From Ferrovibrio sp. (lineage in GTDB: Bacteria > Pseudomonadota > Alphaproteobacteria > Ferrovibrionales > Ferrovibrionaceae), in NCBI RefSeq assembly GCF_025869515.1, contig NZ_JAOZVR010000103.1, forward strand, positions 1 to 41,090: a DNA stretch of 41,090 nucleotides. Reading direction: 5' to 3'. The position numbers were made by a program, and so were the translations under genes. Below the pieces are notes generated by a model. It was not told the DNA's origin. It worked only from the letters and a program-made list of their open reading frames with translations, and made no database searches. Positions 23,929-31,373 of this stretch are shown in pieces (within the stretch, counting starts at the first letter, position 1; each line of letters opens with the position of its first letter).

Positions 23929-24464
23929 ACCTTGTCTCCCTCATCGGCTTCGACGGCGTTCTGGTGCACCGACTGCTTCAGTTTGCCGAGCAGCTGGAAC
24001 AGCTGCTGCATCTCCTGGCGGCTCAGGCCCGCCATCATCCGGTCGATCCAGCCCTCATGCACCGGCGTCATGGTGTCGAAGGCCTTCTTGCCGGCCGGCG
24101 TCAGGCTGATATGGCTGGAACGGCGGTCGCGCTGCGACGGCGTGCGCTTGACCAGACCTTCTTCCGCCAGGCGGTCGGCCAGGCCGGTGATATTGCCGTT
24201 CGAGACCATCATGCGGGCCGACAGCTCGCTCATGGTCAGGCCGTCCGGCGCGCGATCGAGCTGGGCCAGCAGGTCGAAGCGGGGCAGGGTGGTGTCGAAC
24301 TGCAGACGCAGTGCGCCGCGTACATTCTGTTCGATCAGGCTGGAGCAGGTGAGCAGCCGCAGCCACAGCCGCAGTTCCAGCTTGTCGTCGCGGTTGGCCG
24401 CAGTCTCGCGGTCATTCGCCGGTACCGGCTGACGGACTTCACTCATGGTTTGCCTTTCCCGCAT
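23925..24464 (-). CDS. MarR-family regulator of the aryl-CoA operon
   Basis: A 179-residue winged-helix repressor. The recognition region [45 protein letters not shown] (about 63-107) and the wing [19 protein letters not shown] (about 110-128) are typical, flanked by dimerisation helices. MarR proteins in aromatic operons are commonly released by the aryl-CoA thioester. It sits inside the operon between the SDR (four bases upstream) and the hydratase (ATGA overlap), so it is autoregulated if it binds the AT-rich dyad at 25318-25337. The start at 24464 lies behind GGGAGAAG; an internal ATG at 24446 ([12 protein letters not shown]) is a good alternative. Confidence 0.88.
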   Translation of the reverse strand: MRERQTMSEVRQPVPANDRETAANRDDKLELRLWLRLLTCSSLIEQNVRGALRLQFDTTLPRFDLLAQLDRAPDGLTMSELSARMMVSNGNITGLADRLAEEGLVKRTPSQRDRRSSHISLTPAGKKAFDTMTPVHEGWIDRMMAGLSRQEMQQLFQLLGKLKQSVHQNAVEADEGDKV

Positions 24465-24468
24465 CCGC

Positions 24469-25284
24469 TCATGGCATGACTTCTCCCCCAGCGATGGCGA
24501 TGCACTGGCCGGTCACCGACGCTGCCCCGGCACCCGCCAGCCAGAGCACCGCATCGGCGACTTCCTCCGGCTGGATCAAACGGCCCTGCGGATTGCTTTT
24601 GGCCAGTTCGGCGCGCGCCGCTTCGGCACTGCGCCCGGTTTTCCTGACGATGGTCTCGATGGTTGTCGCCGTCATGTCGGTATCGACATAGCCGGGGCAG
24701 ACGGCATTCACGGTGATGCCGGCCGTGGCATATTCGCGCGCCAGAGCCCGGGTCAGGCCGACCACGCCATGCTTGGCGGCCACGTAAGCCGCGACATAGG
24801 CATAGCCGGTGAGGCCGGCCGTGGAGGCAATGTTGATAATGCGGCCGGATTTGCGCGGCAGCATGCCGTCGATGGCTGCGCGTGTGACATGGAACACGCC
24901 GGACAGGTTGATGCCCAGCATCTGGTTCCAGTGTTCGGCCGTCATTTTCGCGAAGGGCTGGCTGGCGCCATAGCCGGCATTGTTGACCAGGATATCGACC
25001 GGGCCGTGGGCGGCCACGGCATGGCGCACCATTGCGGTTGCGGCCTCGGCATCGGCAAGGTCGGCGGAAAAGGCTGTGTGGTTTGAAGCGCCGGAGGTGT
25101 TCAGCGCGGCGCGGCGCTGTTCCAGCAGGGCGGCATCGCGGCCGGCGAGACTGAGCGTGGCGCCGCGCGCGGCGAATGCCTGCGCGATCGACCAGCCGAT
25201 GCCGCGGCTTGCACCGGTGACCAGCACATGCTGGCCGGTGAAAGCCCGGTCGGCTGCCACAGATGCCTTGGACTGCTCGTTCAC
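24469..25284 (-). CDS. short-chain dehydrogenase, probable 3-hydroxyacyl-CoA dehydrogenase
   Basis: A 271-residue Rossmann-fold oxidoreductase. The NAD(P) motif TGASRGIG is at 23-30, NNAGYG at 101-106, catalytic Ser154 and Tyr167-x3-Lys171 (YVAAK), then CPGYVDTDM. GRD after the second beta strand hints at NADP preference, but this is weak. It is the first gene of the six-gene operon, preceded by a good promoter with an overlapping dyad. In the scheme ligase, dehydrogenase, hydratase, SDR it would oxidise the 3-hydroxyacyl-CoA. Specificity is unproven. Confidence 0.88.
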   Translation of the reverse strand: MNEQSKASVAADRAFTGQHVLVTGASRGIGWSIAQAFAARGATLSLAGRDAALLEQRRAALNTSGASNHTAFSADLADAEAATAMVRHAVAAHGPVDILVNNAGYGASQPFAKMTAEHWNQMLGINLSGVFHVTRAAIDGMLPRKSGRIINIASTAGLTGYAYVAAYVAAKHGVVGLTRALAREYATAGITVNAVCPGYVDTDMTATTIETIVRKTGRSAEAARAELAKSNPQGRLIQPEEVADAVLWLAGAGAASVTGQCIAIAGGEVMP

Positions 25285-25317
25285 CTGCTGCTCCCCGGTT
25301 GGTGGTGTCCGGTGATA

Positions 25318-25337
25318 TTATTTTAAGTATAAAATAA
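25318..25337 (-). promoter_or_regulatory. shared AT-rich element, copy A: operator dyad of the SDR operon
   Basis: On the minus strand TTATTTTA-TACT-TAAAATAA is a perfect inverted repeat with 8-base arms. It overlaps a -10 hexamer TATACT (25331-25326) that lies 17 bases from a -35-like TTGTCG (25354-25349), so a bound protein would block transcription starting near 25319. The MarR gene in this operon is the natural candidate. Related elements stand at 7729-7748 and 17003-17022. Confidence 0.6.
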
Positions 25338-25480
25338 ATTGGGAGCAGCGACAAGCCAGAGTCTTCACTGGTCGCGGTATCAAACACGGCCTGCTAGTAC
25401 CGGGCAGGGCGAAGGCGACTTGTCCGGGCGAGTATGGTAAATAAAGTGATTACCGATTCGCTGGGGGACGTCGAGCGCAG

Positions 25481-25984
25481 ATGAAGGTTGCAGGCTTGGG
25501 ATATAACCGGTTCGCCCGGGTTCTTATGCTTGTCGCGGTGATCGGCGGTGTAGCCGGCTGTTCGTCGGTCTGGAACAGCAGTGCCAGCAAGACTGCGGAT
25601 TCCAGTTCGCCCGGCAGCGGTCCGCCGACGCAGATCGCCGGCGTGGCATTGCCCGACGGCTATTCGCTGGATTCCAACCGCACCATCATCCTGGGCGAGG
25701 GCGACCGCTGGATCGGCCGGCTGTCCTACAGCATCGGCTCCTCGGCCGACCAGATGTTCGATTTCATCCGCCGCGAAATGGGCAATTACGGCTGGACCGA
25801 GGTGGCGGTGGTGCGCGCCGAAGCCAGCCAGCTCACCTTCCTGTCGAGCGGCGGCGACCGCGTGGCCTCCGTGCTGATCACGCGCTCGACGCTGTATGGC
25901 TCGAAGGTCGACATGACGGTGGCGCCGTCGACCGGCAGCACGGTAACCGCCGCGCCGCGCCAGGCCGGCGGGCGACCGCGTTAA
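25481..25984 (+). CDS. putative lipoprotein of unknown function
   Basis: A 167-residue protein with a lipoprotein signal: basic lead, hydrophobic core VLMLVAVIGGVAGC, and a lipobox ending in Cys27 followed by Ser-Ser. Next comes a Ser/Pro-rich linker (about 28-50) and a compact domain (about 52-150) beginning VALPDGYSLDSNRTIILGEGDRWIGRL and containing ADQMFDFIRREMGNYGWTEV. The pattern of a short alpha-beta domain with an RxEMxxYGW-type helix is familiar from uncharacterised alphaproteobacterial lipoproteins, but I cannot name a family. Probably anchored in the inner or outer membrane facing the periplasm. Divergent from the SDR operon and convergent with the Lrp-domain gene. Confidence 0.75.
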   Translation: MKVAGLGYNRFARVLMLVAVIGGVAGCSSVWNSSASKTADSSSPGSGPPTQIAGVALPDGYSLDSNRTIILGEGDRWIGRLSYSIGSSADQMFDFIRREMGNYGWTEVAVVRAEASQLTFLSSGGDRVASVLITRSTLYGSKVDMTVAPSTGSTVTAAPRQAGGRPR

Positions 25985-25990
25985 ATCCGT

Positions 25991-26233
25991 TTAGCTGAAG
26001 GCCTTGAAGGTGATGAGCGTGAAGGTGTCCTTCACGCCGGTGATGGTCTGCAGCTTGTTGACCACGAAATGACCGATGTCCTGCCCGTCGGGCAGATAGC
26101 ATTTCATCATCAGGTCGTACTGGCCGGAAATCGAATGCACCTCGGAGACCTGTTCGACCTCCTCGACAGCCTTTACCGCCACGTCATAGGCGCGGCCCAG
26201 CTCGCATTTCACCATCACGAAAATCGTCTGCAT
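25991..26233 (-). CDS. stand-alone Lrp/AsnC ligand-binding (RAM) domain
   Basis: An 80-residue protein that is only the alpha-beta effector domain of Lrp/AsnC regulators (MQTIFVMVKCELGRAYDVAVKAVEEVEQVSEVHSISGQYDLMMKC...), without the DNA-binding half. GQYDLMMKC at 37-45 contains the typical G-x-YDL turn before the ligand cleft. Stand-alone RAM domains form ring-like oligomers and bind amino acids; they may modulate full-length Lrp proteins. It is a single gene with clear ATG, 89 bases before the helicase stop on the same strand. Partner unknown. Confidence 0.85.
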   Translation of the reverse strand: MQTIFVMVKCELGRAYDVAVKAVEEVEQVSEVHSISGQYDLMMKCYLPDGQDIGHFVVNKLQTITGVKDTFTLITFKAFS

Positions 26234-26322
26234 CGCCGGCTCCGTTTCCTCGTCCTGGCGCGACTGTAATCGAAGTTCGCAGCAGGCCGCAATCTGCCCG
26301 GATCGGGCGGCAGCCGGTCAGG

Positions 26323-27984
26323 TCAGGATGCCCTGCGGCTCGGGCGCAGCAGGAAGTCGGGGACATGGTCGCCCATGCCAACCACCGGCGGCTCGCGATC
26401 CTCGCGATGATCGCGGCGGCCGCGATCATTGCTGCGGTCGCGATCGTTGCGGTCGCGGCGGGCTTCGCGCGGCTGTTCGGCCCGGGATTGTTCGGGACGG
26501 GGTTGCTCCGAACGGGGCTGCTCCGGGCGGGGCTGTTCGGTACGCGCCTGCTGGTCCGCCTGTGCGGGGCGGTCCTGGCGCGAGCGGTCGCGGCGCGCAC
26601 GCTGGCGCGGCTTGCGCTCCTCACGGGCCACGGCCACGGTCTCAACCGGCTCGGCGGCGGGCTGCTCGACTTCAGACGCTGCGGTAATCGTTGCCGGTTC
26701 CATCGAGGCATCGCTGGCGCGCGGTTCACGGCTGCGATCACGGGCGCGGCTGCGATCGCCTGCGCGATCCCGGCCGCCGCGGCCACGGCCGCCCTTGCGA
26801 TCCCGTTCGCCACGCTCGCTGCGTTCGTCGGCGGCATCGCCGGCGACATCGCTCGAGTCATGGGCAAAGCCATGCAGTTCCATCACCGGGATGTCGCGCT
26901 GGATCAGCCTGGTAATGGCGGAGAGATATTTGCCGTCCTCGCCGGCGACCAGCGTGAAGGCGCGGCCGTTCATGCCGGCGCGGCCGGTGCGGCCGATGCG
27001 GTGCACGTAGTCTTCCGGATGGGTCGGGACGTCGAAATTGAACACATGGGTCAGGCCCTGCACGTCGAGGCCGCGGGCGGCGACGTCGGAGGCAACCAGA
27101 ATGCCGATCTCGCCACGCTTGAACTTTTCCAGCGTCGCGGTGCGCACCGACTGGTCCATGTCGCCATGCAGCGGCTGGGCGTCGAAGCCGTGGCGGGCCA
27201 GCGATTTCGCCAGGATATCCACGTCGCGCTTGCGATTGCAGAAGATGATGGCGTTCTTCACATCCTCGTTGCGGATCAGCGTGCGCAGCGCTTCGCGCTT
27301 CAGGCGGTGCGGCACCAGGATCTGGAACTGGGCGATGGATTCAGCCGTCGTGGCCTGACGCGCAACCTCGATTTCCTTCGGGTTGCTCAGGAATTTATCG
27401 GCCAGCTTGCGCATGTCGGCCGCCATGGTGGCCGAGAAGAACAGGGTCTGGCGCAGCGGCGGCAGCATTTTGCCGATCCGTTCGATATCGGGCATGAAGC
27501 CCATATCCAGCATGCGGTCGGCTTCGTCGATGACGAAGATCTGCACGCCGGTCAGCATGACCTTGCCGCGCTCGAAATGGTCGATCAGGCGGCCCGGCGT
27601 GGCGATCAGCACGTCGACGCCGCGATCGAGCAGCTTTTCCTGCTCGGTGTAGTTCACGCCGCCGATCAGCAGTGCCATCGAAAGCGGGGAATTCTTGCCG
27701 TATTTGTCGAAGCTCTGGGCGACCTGGTCGGCCAGTTCGCGGGTCGGTTCGAGGATAAGGGCGCGCGGCATGCGCGCACGGGCGCGGCCGCCGGCCAGGA
27801 TGTCGATCAGCGGCAGGGTGAAGCCGGCGGTCTTGCCGGTGCCGGTCTGCGCCGTGCCGAGCACGTCGCGTCCCATCAGTACGATGGGGATGGCCTGAGC
27901 CTGAATCGGGGTGGGCTTGGTGTACCCGGCATCGGCGACGGCCTTGAGGACCGGCTCGCTCAAGCCCAAACTTTCAAAATCCAT
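26323..27984 (-). CDS. DEAD-box RNA helicase, RhlE type, with long repetitive basic tail
   Basis: A 553-residue ATP-dependent RNA helicase. Core motifs in order: Q motif KPTPIQAQAIP (23-33), Walker A AQTGTGKT (45-52), PTRELADQ (80-87), DEAD (153-156), SAT (184-186) and HRIGRTGRAG in the second RecA domain. After about residue 375 an unusual low-complexity tail begins: an Arg/Asp/Gly/Ser stretch, an Ala/Glu stretch, then about five copies of an EQPRx unit and a second Arg/Asp block. The protein ends VVGMGDHVPDFLLRPSRRAS, a hydrophobic terminal peptide set off from the tail. The tail probably binds RNA and phase-separates or docks partners. Start at 27984 is MDFESLGLSEPVLKAV; upstream in-frame codons look like leader. 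Confidence 0.92.
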   Translation of the reverse strand: MDFESLGLSEPVLKAVADAGYTKPTPIQAQAIPIVLMGRDVLGTAQTGTGKTAGFTLPLIDILAGGRARARMPRALILEPTRELADQVAQSFDKYGKNSPLSMALLIGGVNYTEQEKLLDRGVDVLIATPGRLIDHFERGKVMLTGVQIFVIDEADRMLDMGFMPDIERIGKMLPPLRQTLFFSATMAADMRKLADKFLSNPKEIEVARQATTAESIAQFQILVPHRLKREALRTLIRNEDVKNAIIFCNRKRDVDILAKSLARHGFDAQPLHGDMDQSVRTATLEKFKRGEIGILVASDVAARGLDVQGLTHVFNFDVPTHPEDYVHRIGRTGRAGMNGRAFTLVAGEDGKYLSAITRLIQRDIPVMELHGFAHDSSDVAGDAADERSERGERDRKGGRGRGGRDRAGDRSRARDRSREPRASDASMEPATITAASEVEQPAAEPVETVAVAREERKPRQRARRDRSRQDRPAQADQQARTEQPRPEQPRSEQPRPEQSRAEQPREARRDRNDRDRSNDRGRRDHREDREPPVVGMGDHVPDFLLRPSRRAS

Positions 27985-28163
27985 GGATTTCCGCGTTATT
28001 AGAACTGCCAGCGCAAGATGCACGGCGTCCGCGGGCGGACAAGACCACAGGAGTTCCCCTGAGTCAATGCCCCCTTATGCAGGTGGAAAGAGCAAAATCA
28101 ATCGGTTATCGTCCTAAACTTCACCATTTTCCCCAATAGATCTTCCTGGCGGAGCACTCCCTG

Positions 28164-29333
28164 ATGAAACTGATCGACGAGATCGTCGCCAACAAGGCAC
28201 AGCTCACTGCCTGGCGTCGTGATCTGCATATGCACCCCGAAACCGCCTTCGAGGAGCATCGCACTGCCGATTTCGTGGCCAGGACGCTGGAGTCTTTCGG
28301 CATGCCGGTGCATCGCGGCCTGGCCAAGACCGGGGTGGTCGGCACGCTGAAGGCGGGCACCGGCAACCGCGCCATCGGGCTGCGCGCCGATATGGATGCG
28401 CTCGACCTGATCGAGATGAACGAGTTCGGCCACAAGTCCAGGCATGAGGGCAAGATGCATGGCTGCGGCCATGATGGCCATACCATCATGCTGCTCGGCG
28501 CTGCCCAGCATCTGGCCAAGGCGAAGAATTTCGACGGCATCGTGCATTTCATCTTCCAGCCGGCCGAGGAGAATCTCGCCGGCGGCAAGGTGATGGTGGA
28601 CGAGGGCCTGTTCGAGAAGTTCCCCTGCGAGACCGTGTTCGGCATGCACAACATGCCCGGCGTCGACGTCGGACAGTTCGGCGTGCGCGTCGGCCCGATG
28701 ATGGCCTCGGCCGACATGTTCTGGATCAAGGTGAAGGGCGTCGGCGCCCATGGCGCCTATCCGCATCGTGGCGTCGATCCGGTGCTGATCGCCGCCGAGA
28801 TCGTGATGGCGCTGCAGCATATCGTCGGCCGCAATGTCGATCCGATGCATTCGGCGGTGGTGAGCTGCTGCCAGATCCAGGGCGGACAGACCACCAACGT
28901 GATTCCGGAAGACGTGATGATCGCCGGCACCACGCGCGCCTTCCTGCCCGAGGTGCAGGACATGATCGAGAGCCGGCTGAAACAGATCGCGACCGGCATC
29001 GCCGCCGCCCATGGCGCCAGCGCCACGGTGGACTACCAGCGCCGCTACCCGCCCACCATCAACACGGCCGATGAAACCGAGCTGGCCGCCAGGGCGGCGG
29101 CGGCGGTCGTCGGCACCGAGAACGTGCTGCGCAACCTCAATCCCAGCATGGGGGCGGAAGATTTCGCCTGGATGCTGCGCGAGAAGCCTGGCGCTTATGT
29201 CTGGGTCGGCAACGGTGCCGGCGAGAGCAGCTGCATGGTTCACAACCCGCGCTATGACTTCAACGACGACGTGCTGCCGATCGGCGCCAGTTACTGGTCG
29301 CGCCTGGTCGAGCTGGCATTGCCGGTTTCCTGA
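28164..29333 (+). CDS. M20D family amidohydrolase (hippurate/N-acyl amino acid hydrolase type)
   Basis: A 389-residue metallo-amidohydrolase that removes acyl groups from N-acyl amino acids such as hippurate. The binuclear metal ligands are visible: Cys101 and His103 (MHGCGHDGHT), Glu135-Glu136 (QPAEE), His162 (GMHNMPG) and His360 (VHNPRYDFND). The dimerisation lid lies between about 180 and 295. No signal peptide. Length is typical (380-400). It is the first gene of a small plus-strand set with the metallo-beta-lactamase and phosphatase genes, gaps of 16 and 15 bases. The ribosome site is weak (CTGGCGGAGCAC). Substrate not determinable. Confidence 0.9.
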   Translation: MKLIDEIVANKAQLTAWRRDLHMHPETAFEEHRTADFVARTLESFGMPVHRGLAKTGVVGTLKAGTGNRAIGLRADMDALDLIEMNEFGHKSRHEGKMHGCGHDGHTIMLLGAAQHLAKAKNFDGIVHFIFQPAEENLAGGKVMVDEGLFEKFPCETVFGMHNMPGVDVGQFGVRVGPMMASADMFWIKVKGVGAHGAYPHRGVDPVLIAAEIVMALQHIVGRNVDPMHSAVVSCCQIQGGQTTNVIPEDVMIAGTTRAFLPEVQDMIESRLKQIATGIAAAHGASATVDYQRRYPPTINTADETELAARAAAAVVGTENVLRNLNPSMGAEDFAWMLREKPGAYVWVGNGAGESSCMVHNPRYDFNDDVLPIGASYWSRLVELALPVS

Positions 29334-29349
29334 GGCGGGCGGACGCAGC

Positions 29350-30174
29350 ATGAGCTTCAAGGTGAAGTTCTGGGGCGTCCGCGGCAGTATCGCCACGCCG
29401 TCGCCGCGCCATATCGGCTTCGGTGGCAATACCTCCTGCGTCGAACTGAAGATCGGCCACCGTGTCGTCATTCTCGATGCCGGCACCGGCATCCGCAATC
29501 TCGGCCACTGGCTGCTGCGGCGTAACGTGATGCAGGGCGACATCTTCCTGTCGCACACGCACTGGGATCACATCAACGGCTTTCCGTTTTTCTCGCCGGC
29601 CTTCAAGCCGGACCGGCATTTCACCATCCATGCCGGCCATCTCTCCGACAAAGGCGGCATCGGCAATGCCCTGCAGTCGCAGATGGCGCAGCCGTTCTTT
29701 CCGGTGCCGCTGAGCAAGATGGGCGCGCAGATCGACAGCGTCGATTTCCGCGCCGGCGACAGCTTCGATCTAGGCGACAAGATCAAGGTGCGCACCACGC
29801 CGCTGAATCATCCTGACGGCGCCACGGGTTACCGGTTCGAATATGGCGGCAAGGCCCTGTGCTATGTCACCGATACCGAGCATGTGCCGGGCAAGCCGGA
29901 CCAGAATATCCTCGGGCTGATCGAGGGCGCCGATCTGGTGATCTACGACAGCACCTATACCGACAAGGAATTCGAGGATCACATCGGCTGGGGCCATTCG
30001 ACCTGGCAGGAAGGGGTGCGGCTGTGCCGCGCCGCCGGGGCCAAGACGCTTGCGATTTTCCATCACGATCCCGATCATGAGGATCTGTTCATGGAGGAAC
30101 TGGAAGCCGAGGCGAGACAGCTTTGGTCCGGTGCCATGGTCGCGCGTGAGAACATGCGCGTGAATCTGCTCTAG
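29350..30174 (+). CDS. metallo-beta-lactamase-fold hydrolase
   Basis: A 274-residue protein of the metallo-beta-lactamase superfamily. It begins KVKFWGVRGSIATPSP, the opening of the beta-lactamase-like GVRGS group, and has the metal motif HTHWDH at 69-74. Further likely ligands are His135-His152-region residues (PLNHPDGATGYRFEY), Asp in YVTDTEH, and the late His in FHHDP. GVRGS-type members include ribonuclease- and phosphodiesterase-like enzymes and sensors; I cannot assign a substrate. The start at 29350 was chosen over a long upstream open frame that overlaps the M20 gene. It appears co-transcribed with its neighbours. Confidence 0.85.
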   Translation: MSFKVKFWGVRGSIATPSPRHIGFGGNTSCVELKIGHRVVILDAGTGIRNLGHWLLRRNVMQGDIFLSHTHWDHINGFPFFSPAFKPDRHFTIHAGHLSDKGGIGNALQSQMAQPFFPVPLSKMGAQIDSVDFRAGDSFDLGDKIKVRTTPLNHPDGATGYRFEYGGKALCYVTDTEHVPGKPDQNILGLIEGADLVIYDSTYTDKEFEDHIGWGHSTWQEGVRLCRAAGAKTLAIFHHDPDHEDLFMEELEAEARQLWSGAMVARENMRVNLL

Positions 30175-30189
30175 GGGAGGGGCGGGGAT

Positions 30190-30750
30190 ATGTCTCGTAT
30201 TTATCTGGTACGTCATGCCAAGGCCGCGTCGCGGTTCGACGAAGATCCCGATCCCAGCCTGTCGGAAGACGGCAAGGAGGCGGCGGTCGATCTGGCGCTC
30301 GAGCTGGAAAAGCTCGGGCCGATGCCGATCTACACCTCGCCGATGGAACGGGCGCGCGAGACCGCCCTGCCGCTGGCCAACCGCTGGGGCATTGTGCCGG
30401 AGGTGAGCGCGGCCTTTTCCGAAATCCCGACGCCGCAGGAGATCGCCGAACAGGGCATCAAGGCGCGTGGGCCATGGCTGCAGCAGATCGCCAATCAGCG
30501 TATCTCCGTTCAGCCGTCGATCATCCGCGCATGGCGCGAGGGACTGATCGGCATGCTGAAATCCTGCCGCAGCGATACCGTGATCTTCACCCATTTCATG
30601 GTCATCAACGCAGCGATGAGCGCGGCGATGAACGACGACCGCATGGTGGTGATGCAGCCCGATTACTGTTCCTGCACGGTGGTCGAGACCAGCATGCGTG
30701 GCCTGGCCGTGGTGTCGCGCGGCACCGAGGCTTCGACCAAGGTCCTGTAG
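30190..30750 (+). CDS. histidine phosphatase family protein (SixA/GpmB-like)
   Basis: A 186-residue branch-1 histidine phosphatase. The phospho-acceptor is His9 in LVRHAKA, where Ala replaces the Gly of the common RHG as in SixA-like enzymes. The second catalytic His is His135 (IFTHFMVIN), and YTSPMERARETALPLA (48-63) carries the phosphate-binding arginines. Cytoplasmic. The ATG is preceded by GGGGAGGGGCGGGG. It follows the metallo-beta-lactamase gene by 15 bases. Whether it dephosphorylates a protein histidine or a small molecule cannot be told. Confidence 0.85.
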   Translation: MSRIYLVRHAKAASRFDEDPDPSLSEDGKEAAVDLALELEKLGPMPIYTSPMERARETALPLANRWGIVPEVSAAFSEIPTPQEIAEQGIKARGPWLQQIANQRISVQPSIIRAWREGLIGMLKSCRSDTVIFTHFMVINAAMSAAMNDDRMVVMQPDYCSCTVVETSMRGLAVVSRGTEASTKVL

Positions 30751-30890
30751 AACAGGCATTGGCGACACGACAGCGTATGCATAACCGCGGCATAACGTCT
30801 GTTCTGGCAGAGCCGGGCCTGAATGCCTTGGCCCGGACGGAGCGAACCGGCTAGATTGGGGTCGCAACAGTGCAGCGAAATGAGCGGCGC

Positions 30891-31349
30891 ATGAATGTGA
30901 AACCCGAGATCAAGGCCGAGCCCGCCGCCATGCCCGACGGCTATGTGCTGGAGGATCAGGTCGGCCATCTGATCCGCCGGGCGCATCAGCGCCATACCGC
31001 GCTGTTCCTGGCCATGATCGGCGACGAACAGATCACCACCACGCAATATGCGGCGCTGGTGAAGCTGTATGAAATGGGCGAGCTGTCGCAGAACCATCTC
31101 GGCCGGCTCACCGCGATGGACCCGGCCACCATTCAGGGTGTGATCCGCCGCCTGACCCTGCGCAAGCTGATCTCGCACCGGCCGGACAAGAACGACAAGC
31201 GCCGCCGTTGCCTCAGCCTGACCGGACTGGGGCGCGACCTGGTCGGCCGTCTGCTGAGCAACGGGCCGAAAGTCAGCAAGGCCACGCTTGATCCGCTCAG
31301 CCCGGCGGAACAGCAGCAGTTCATTGCGCTGCTCAAGCGCCTGACCTGA
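30891..31349 (+). CDS. MarR-family regulator, NicR-like
   Basis: A 152-residue MarR protein. YVLEDQVGHLIRRAHQRHTALF (about 18-39) and QNHLGRLTAMDPATIQGVIRRLTLR are strikingly like the MarR regulators found beside nicotinate and other N-heterocycle degradation genes (NicR group). The wing DKNDKRRRCLSLTGLGRDL is normal. The start at 30891 (MNVKPEIK) is preferred; a GTG seven codons upstream is possible. It is on the same strand as the molybdenum-hydroxylase operon, 1.8 kb away, with a minus-strand pair between. TATGCATA at 30776-30783, in its own promoter region, resembles TATGCGTA in the operon's control region, so it is the leading candidate regulator. Confidence 0.85.
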   Translation: MNVKPEIKAEPAAMPDGYVLEDQVGHLIRRAHQRHTALFLAMIGDEQITTTQYAALVKLYEMGELSQNHLGRLTAMDPATIQGVIRRLTLRKLISHRPDKNDKRRRCLSLTGLGRDLVGRLLSNGPKVSKATLDPLSPAEQQQFIALLKRLT

Positions 31350-31373
31350 GGGCAGGTTTCAGGTTCGGCCGCG

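Noticed and set aside
25436..25454. GGTAA-N9-TTACC before the lipoprotein gene
   Set aside because: Short arms and no spaced promoter hexamers; may be chance.
26365..28002. A 545-codon open frame antisense to the DEAD-box helicase
   Set aside because: Composition is that of a shadow frame; the minus strand has all helicase motifs.
30813..30836. CCGGGCC/GGCCCGG hairpin after the histidine phosphatase
   Set aside because: Seven-bp stem with a ten-base loop and no T tract; too weak to call a terminator.
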